NCBI GenBank assembly: GCA_028023455.1 | Contig: JAQFVV010000012.1 | Coordinates: 6,172,499-6,236,498 of the forward strand | Length of the DNA: 64,000 bases | Direction: 5' to 3' | DNA from: Epiperipatus broadwayi | Lineage: Eukaryota > Onychophora > Udeonychophora > Euonychophora > Peripatidae | Part shown: piece by piece, positions 58,425-64,000 of the stretch | Numbering within the stretch: the stretch's first letter is position 1 | Layout of the letters: each line of letters starts with the position of its first letter | Position numbers and translations under genes: made by a program | The notes under the pieces: generated by a model | What the model was told of the DNA's origin: nothing | The model's input: only the letters and a program-made list of their open reading frames with translations | The model's database searches: none

Positions 58425-60085
58425 ATGCGCTATTAAAAAATATATGAAGAATAGCATTAATCTATCTGATTCACTATATAATTTGAAAACATTTATTATC
58501 GAAACAATCTTATGAAAATGATCTTTTGTCTTTATTATCATTAGGCTTCACCATTTTAGCACGATTTATTAACTAATTGGAAAATTCGTAGCAAATAGAA
58601 TTAATATAGTCTAAAAGTAAAATAAAAATAGTTAATTAGGCATAATTAAGTTAGTCAACTTTGAAAATAACCTAATTAAAAAATAATGGCAAAATAAATC
58701 AATGTTTATCTAGAGGAATTATTCTGGATAACGAAATAATTTAAAAGGAATGCTGATTTTATTTTACAGAAGTTAGATTAAGCTGATTAAATCTACCTAA
58801 TCAGCTTATGAGATTAACATTTATACCAAAGGTTAGAATACCTTCTAAAAATAAATACATAAAGCACTACAATACGATTAGGATTATCAGATAACTATGG
58901 CATTGAAGCAGTGAGGACTTGAGCCTCATAGCTCAGAAAGTTGATTAGGGAACTGAATAGGCCATCTTAATCTTTATTATTATTTCTTTAAGCTTCAAAA
59001 GCTGATAGACTGTAAAGATAAATGAAATTATAATAATAGAATGTGTGTTATTTAAAGAAATACTTTTAAAAATAGTACGATATTATAATGTTATCTTACA
59101 TGCAACAGAGAATAGAATTGTGAATTTAGTATGGGAAATAATACTAGATTTTGAATCCTATAGTTGCAAGAGGAAGTGAATGTATATACAGTATATATAT
59201 GTACACATTTTGGGTACAATTAACTTTTTAAACTAATATTTACATAGTTTATTTGGATTCGGTATATTTATTTGCTGGTTTGACTGCTAGAATGTAACTT
59301 TCTCAATAGAGAATTAAGTATTCAATATAACAACAATATATAAATAAATAAAGTTCTTTTTTTGTGTTAACCCGTATATAATTCTGTTTATTGAGTGTAT
59401 CGATGAAATGTCAATTATCATTATCAAAGTTGACTTTTTAATGAAGAACTGTTAGAATTAATCTTGGATGAATGAAATTTAATTCAACAAAGATTATATG
59501 GAGTAAAAATATATATATAACTTTTTCTTCTTGTTTGCTTATAGTATGTTTTCAATGGTGAAGTGAATTTTGGTGATAAAATATTTTTTTAAGGGGAATA
59601 GTTTATTTAAATGTTCCATCAAACTTATGAAAATGATGTTTTATAATATATTTTAAGAAAAAAAAGTGTTCTTTTTATTCTTAATAAATTCTATAACAAT
59701 TGATTTTTAAGTATTTCTTCTCAGAATAGTTAAGAAGATTACTTAAAATATATGATTCAAAGATGTTTTTTTCATGCCAGATTGAAAATTGGCAGGCAGT
59801 TGAGAAGTTAGTGAACATCTAAACAAATTTAGTTTAACGACTCATATTTATCGATTGCTTACACCTAAGAAAAGATATATATATATATGATATCAGTAGA
59901 AGTAACTATTGTTAAGCATGCAGCAACAAGCAGCAGCCATTTTCAAACAATATCACCTTTGATTATCGTAGGCTATTGCTATGGTATTTTTGAACACATA
60001 GTTTTATCTCCACATTTCACGCACATGCTATATATTGTTTAATCTGAAGAGAAGTGCACACACATGAATGCTAGCTTTTTTTTAT
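58425..60085. other. AT-rich non-coding stretch
   Basis: No gene is recognised. An acceptor-like TTTTTTTCATGCCAG at 59,763-59,777 is followed by a short frame IENWQAVEKLVNI and a stop at about 59,820; alone this is too weak to call. TA microsatellites lie near 59,190 and 59,875. Confidence 0.5.
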
Positions 60086-60172
60086 ATGTCAAAGCATTCA
60101 CCGGGAAGCGAACCCGGGCCTGCTGCTTAGAAGGCAACTATGCTAGCTGCTAGACCATCAATGCTTGACAGC
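60083..60172 (-). repeat. tRNA-derived SINE with well-kept B box
   Basis: On the minus strand: CAAGCATTGATGGTCTAGCA, GCTAGCATAGTTGCCTTCTA, AGCAGCAGGCCCGGGTTCGC, TTCCCGGTGAATGC, then TTTGACATATAAAAAAAA. The B box GGGTTCGCTTCCCGG is nearly canonical for RNA polymerase III. The anticodon loop is CTTCTAA. Confidence 0.8.
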
Positions 60173-60174
60173 TT

Positions 60175-62400
60175 ATATCAATTGAAAAATGATAAATATA
60201 TCTAAAACGTTTGTCAAAACATCAGGAGTTTAATAAAAAAAATAATACACAATTTAACACAAAAAAGACTTTATTTATATCATATAACCATGAAAATAAT
60301 AACATGCTATACCCACTCCCATTAATAGGTATATACTCATTTTACATATAACAGTATTATGAATTTGATGATATAAATACTGCCTGAACCTGAGGATCAT
60401 ACACATCACCCTGAGTTTGAAATCCAGAATAGCATAAATAAACTGCAATATGTAGATGATAAGTTAAAGGGATAGTCAGTAGTTAAATCTTGCTCTCCTC
60501 TCTCTTAGGTATGAGTTCAATGTAAGAATGTATGCATGAAAGTGGACAATAAAGTTGCACTTTTTTTACTCATCAGAAGGAACCCACCTTTGTTCATACC
60601 ATAATTAGACAGTCCCATTACAATATATGATCTGAAGCAAACATTTTTGAAATAATTAATTAATCAAATCATTTATCATTCAAGAAATCATATGACATTT
60701 GAGAATCAGAAGTGACAGAGGGGATCTATATTCTGCAGATCTTTAACTCTTAAGTTCGTCATGTGATCACAATAGTAAATCATGCAGGGCTTTAGAAATA
60801 ATACACACAAATTCAGTAAATACTGACTCTATGTGATTTGGTACATTCTGAAGTTCAAAGTCAATGAATGATGACCCAATTCTGTTACTTCTGTTTTTTG
60901 AACTTCTTATGAAATCCCAAGTAAAAAACTTTAATTAATTTTAGCATATAGTTGTAACTTAAATTATCTCAGTGCTGCCACAAGTACTGTCTTATATTTT
61001 TTCTATTTTATTTTAAACATTAATTCTTATTAAGCACATGGTCGGCACATAAATACATATAATACTTTAACCTTACTACTATGCACCTTGAGTGCTCAAT
61101 TTTACTAAGAAAGGGATCTCTACAAATCTTAACACAAGATTACAACTTTGTAAAGATAGCCACGTATACACAAATCTAAAGCCTTTCAATTTGAGAGGGT
61201 GAAGCTCATAAGTTCTTCACTAATTAAGTCCACTACCTTTGCATGAAATCTTTCAATTCACAGCGAGTTAATTTTCAGATCTTATAATTAGAAATATTTC
61301 CAATCAATTTAAAGTTGTAAACATTAATTTTTATTAAGCACATGGTCAGCACATAACTTTATTTAATTTGTATATTTGATTTGTTGTTTTTTTTTTGTTT
61401 TTTTTTTTAGAAAATAGCAATTGATCTTTAAAAAATAAATAAATAATTATTAAGCAGAGAAGAAAAGTAAATTATTGATAGAAATAGGCTAGCTCAGTCA
61501 ATCACTTCTTATTCTTATCTACTTAGTAAATATGACCTGTTTGAAACATTACTAAGTTAAACATAACACAGATGTGCAATGACTAACTACTAAAACGTTT
61601 TAAGTTCCAAGATGAAATCCACCATATTTAAAACATATAAACAGAATAAAAATTGTCTATCATTTCTGTATGGATGTTCATTTGTTTCAGCCTCTATTCA
61701 TGAAATATTCATATACAGTGCGAGAGAGAGAGAGAGTTGTCTTGGAAATTTTAAACTGATAAAGCTCAGAAGTTTAATAACAAGCTTTGAGAGTTTTAAA
61801 CATGCTTGGTCTAAAGTATAAATGTAAATTACATAGAAGCAATTTCCAAAAGCTAATAATCATGCCCATTCATTTATAAAGGTATAAAAGAGGAGGGTGT
61901 TGCACTCCTGCCTTCAGCTTTGATGTTATTTAAGGGAACATTCATTGATGATGTTGGAAATAAAACATTCAATTTGTTTGGTAGCTATATTTTGAATATG
62001 GCATATAACACTTCAGAATCATAAGTGTTATAAGGTGAAGAGATACTCTTAAAAAAAGGTCTAAATATCAATGTAAAGTTTGTTTAAAAAACCTTTACAT
62101 TGTTATTATAATTGTTTATGTTAATATTATGAGATCTTCAAAAGTGTGAATATTTCTCCACCTTGTAATAATTAGCTATGATTTCAGATTAATGTGCACT
62201 GGATTCAAACTATGGCTGTTAGATGGATTGAATGATTTATTTCTAACATTATCGACAAATGGATGCTTAAATAATATCAAGGCTGAGGTTAAAGGTGGGC
62301 CATCCTTTTCTTCTTTACATTTGTTGATATGTGAGCACAATCATTTTTAGCTTTGGAGGTTCTCTGTTCCTATTTAATTTGCATATGTCTTTTTCTTAAG
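60175..62400. other. AT-rich region, no supported gene
   Basis: A weak copy of the second SINE tail occurs at 60,875-60,925. 'AAGCACATGGTC-GCACATAA' occurs twice, at 61,033 and 61,337, a diverged direct repeat about 304 bp apart. A GA-run lies at 61,723-61,736. The 61,612-61,821 frame has no recognised domain. Confidence 0.5.
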
Positions 62401-62417
62401 AGTTTCTATAAAATTTA

Positions 62418-62510
62418 GATATGGACAGCATGGTGGATTAAACTTGGAGAATTCATCCTATGGTAAACCAATAACATGTTCAAATCACCCTCCTAAACAT
62501 TGGTTTTTTT
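62418..62510 (+). repeat. possible third tRNA-like SINE
   Basis: GGACAGCATGGTGGATTAAA and CAATAACATGTTCAAATCAC resemble an A box and a B box (GTTCAAATC) about 50 bp apart, followed by a T-run. No duplicated target site is seen. Confidence 0.35.
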
Positions 62511-62889
62511 TTCAGCAACACCCTCTATGAATAAATAATATAAATTCTAAACTTCAAATAGCATGCCTCATAAAATAAAAAAAAACCTTTTGAGCCATGT
62601 TGTTTGAAGTTCATAATTTATATTTATTCACAAGGCGATATGCACTGGGATATTTTCATATATATATTAATGGGATTTACCTACCTTATGATCTATTTCA
62701 TAGCTATTTTACTTATTATTTTACTTTATTAGCTCATAATAATTTGATTTAAATACTCTGCTTTTGAAAAAAATATTGTAAATAAATTTTGCTGTTTTCC
62801 TGAAGCTAATTTATCTCCAGAGGGCTTTTTCTAAATTATATTTTGATTGGAATCAGGGAAAAATGAATTTTCTTTGTTAACATCTTAAC

Positions 62890-63150
62890 GCCAAAGAAAT
62901 GTCTTGCACTTTTCCGAATGTTGACATATTATTGAAAATTTTTTTAACAAATCGCTTATCTAATGCATCAGGAGAAAGATCGTTTTCTGTTTTAAAGCGT
63001 GCAAAAAATTACTTAAGGAGTACTATGGGAGAAGAAAGATTAAATAATATGGCCATTCTGCATATAAAGTAGGAAATTTTAAGCTGAATGACACTGCAAA
63101 AATAATTGACGAATATGCAAGAAATAAAGCAAGACGGAAATTCATGTAAA
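62890..63150 (+). pseudogene. hAT transposase C-terminal (dimerisation) relic
   Basis: The frame from about 62,913 reads FPNVDILLKIFLTNRLSNA, then SGERSFSVLKRAKNYLRSTM and GEERLNNMAILHIK before a stop; after a frameshift, KIIDEYARNKARRKFM ends the protein at about 63,148. This is the hAT-family C-terminal dimerisation region (S-GERSFS-LK-IK-YLRSTM-x2-ERL), of the ZMYM1-like type, a different lineage from the 42-44 kb element. The upstream catalytic part is absent. Confidence 0.85.
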
Positions 63151-63277
63151 AATGTTTTTTAATAAATTCGTTTAATGTGATATGGTATGACATTTTTGAT
63201 TTTTTTTTGATAATAACTTAAAGAGAGTTTTCTTGATATTGTTTTTCTAACTTGAGTTTAAGAATCCTGAAAATTTA

Positions 63278-63388
63278 GAGTGGGGAATGGAAAATAAAGT
63301 GGCTAACAGGTTTATCTGATAATAAATTGCTGAGATATTCTTGACTTCGTTTAAGGAGAAGCCACAATACATCACATCACATCACATA
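63278..63388 (+). repeat. solo LINE 3' tail
   Basis: GAGTGGGGAATGGAAAATAA, GTGGCTAACAGGTTTATCTG, TTCTTGACTTCGTTTAAGGA and GAAGCCACAATACATCACAT match the 3' UTR of the 37.15-38.28 kb LINE closely. It is an extremely 5'-truncated insertion with an ACATC-repeat tail, 130 bp after the hAT relic. Confidence 0.85.
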
Positions 63389-63389
63389 A

Positions 63390-64000
63390 GAAGGCTGGGG
63401 CGAAGTGAAAGTTCATGGGATTGCTCTCCCTGGACGATAGAAGAATTTGAAGTAGTATCTCTTCAGTTATTATTCCAAAGACAGTCACTGGAATAGTTGT
63501 TGAGGTTGGGGTGATACAAATTATATGATTGATTTTACAAATATTATTTTTCAACTGCAACAAATGTTATCAAAATCATTAGATGAAAGCAAAAAAAGTA
63601 GGCTGAAAAATATATATTAAAAAAAAAAAAGCAAGCAATTATTTTTAAAAAAGTAAAAAAACAATAATTGGCATTAATTAATGCTAGAAGTTAATCAAAC
63701 CGTGTTAAGGGGAAAAACTTTAAATACTTTCCAGTAAGCTTTGTATTCATGATATAGTAAAAAGAATGACCTAAAATAAAATTTAGTATTTGAATTCAGC
63801 TTATAAATTGTGTTTATCTTTACTGCATGTAAAATGTTAATTAATAGCATGAGTGAAAATAATGGATATAATTAATCATAGAATTAAATTTAATAGAAGT
63901 TTTTAGTAGAAATAATAATTATTCAAACGGAAGTCAATCTCCGATAATGCACTATTTCTTAAATATTATAAATTTTCATGCACTCGTCCACCGGTAAGAG
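63390..64000. other. terminal stretch, no supported gene
   Basis: 63,395-63,560 is less AT-rich; the minus frame 63,372-63,563 (containing ITPTSTTIPVTVFGIITEEI) is not recognised and may be a repeat fragment. The rest is AT-rich. Confidence 0.45.

Overview
This window is AT-rich (roughly 70-75% A+T by eye), intron/intergenic-type DNA from an animal nuclear genome. Supporting signs are a typical 99-bp ankyrin-repeat exon with canonical splice sites, tRNA-derived SINEs with target-site duplications, a Tigger transposase relic, two hAT transposase relics, AP-endonuclease/reverse-transcriptase LINEs, an RTE-type LINE, a Penelope-like element fragment, long microsatellites and strong CpG depletion. 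The repeat mix suggests an invertebrate, but I cannot name the species. There are no bacterial-type operons, and nearly all open frames over 60 codons are chance or transposon relics.

Layout. 1-7.2 kb: AT-rich spacer with fragments of interspersed repeats (3.8-4.0, 4.1-4.6, 5.9-6.0 kb). 7.2-9.25 kb: a CpG-dense block, about ten times the CpG density of its surroundings by rough count, holding a possible first coding exon on the + strand. 11.19-12.36 kb: an inverted pair of Penelope-like 3' ends with a GIY-YIG endonuclease remnant. 13.0-14.6 kb: SINEs and two small tandem duplications. 16.0-17.4 kb: a palindromic block of two head-to-head tandem elements, each with two hammerhead-ribozyme motifs about 455 nt apart. 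20.6-22.2 kb: SINEs and a degenerate minisatellite. 27.8-28.1 kb: another hammerhead element. 28.6 kb: a young SINE. 29.1 and 29.8 kb: small foldbacks. 30.9-38.4 kb: a large inverted duplication of one LINE family around a central palindrome at 35.4 kb, interrupted by Tigger and a smaller inverted-repeat transposon. 38.6-40.1 kb: an RTE-like LINE. 42.07-44.32 kb: a ZBED-type hAT relic. 44.97-46.24 kb: a 1.26-kb palindrome. 49 kb: an RT relic. 51.75-52.77 kb: an inverted-repeat element with a 530-bp GATA array at its centre. 53.55-53.76 kb: a near-perfect palindrome with three copies of one motif. 56.8-57.4 kb: a second hammerhead tandem pair, 377 nt apart. 57.8 kb: the ankyrin exon (- strand). 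62.9-63.4 kb: a hAT C-terminal relic and a LINE tail.

The strongest unifying signal is the set of type I hammerhead-ribozyme motifs. They have a CTGATGA core, a GAAA box, a two-part stem I whose outer helix changes sequence between copies while keeping its pairing, and a minimal stem III. They occur in same-strand pairs separated by one monomer, the layout of retrozymes and of the terminal repeats of Penelope-like retroelements. A Penelope endonuclease relic in the same window is a plausible member of the family that would mobilise them. The ankyrin exon is the only segment I regard as a confident piece of a host protein-coding gene; most of the window is probably intron or intergenic DNA.
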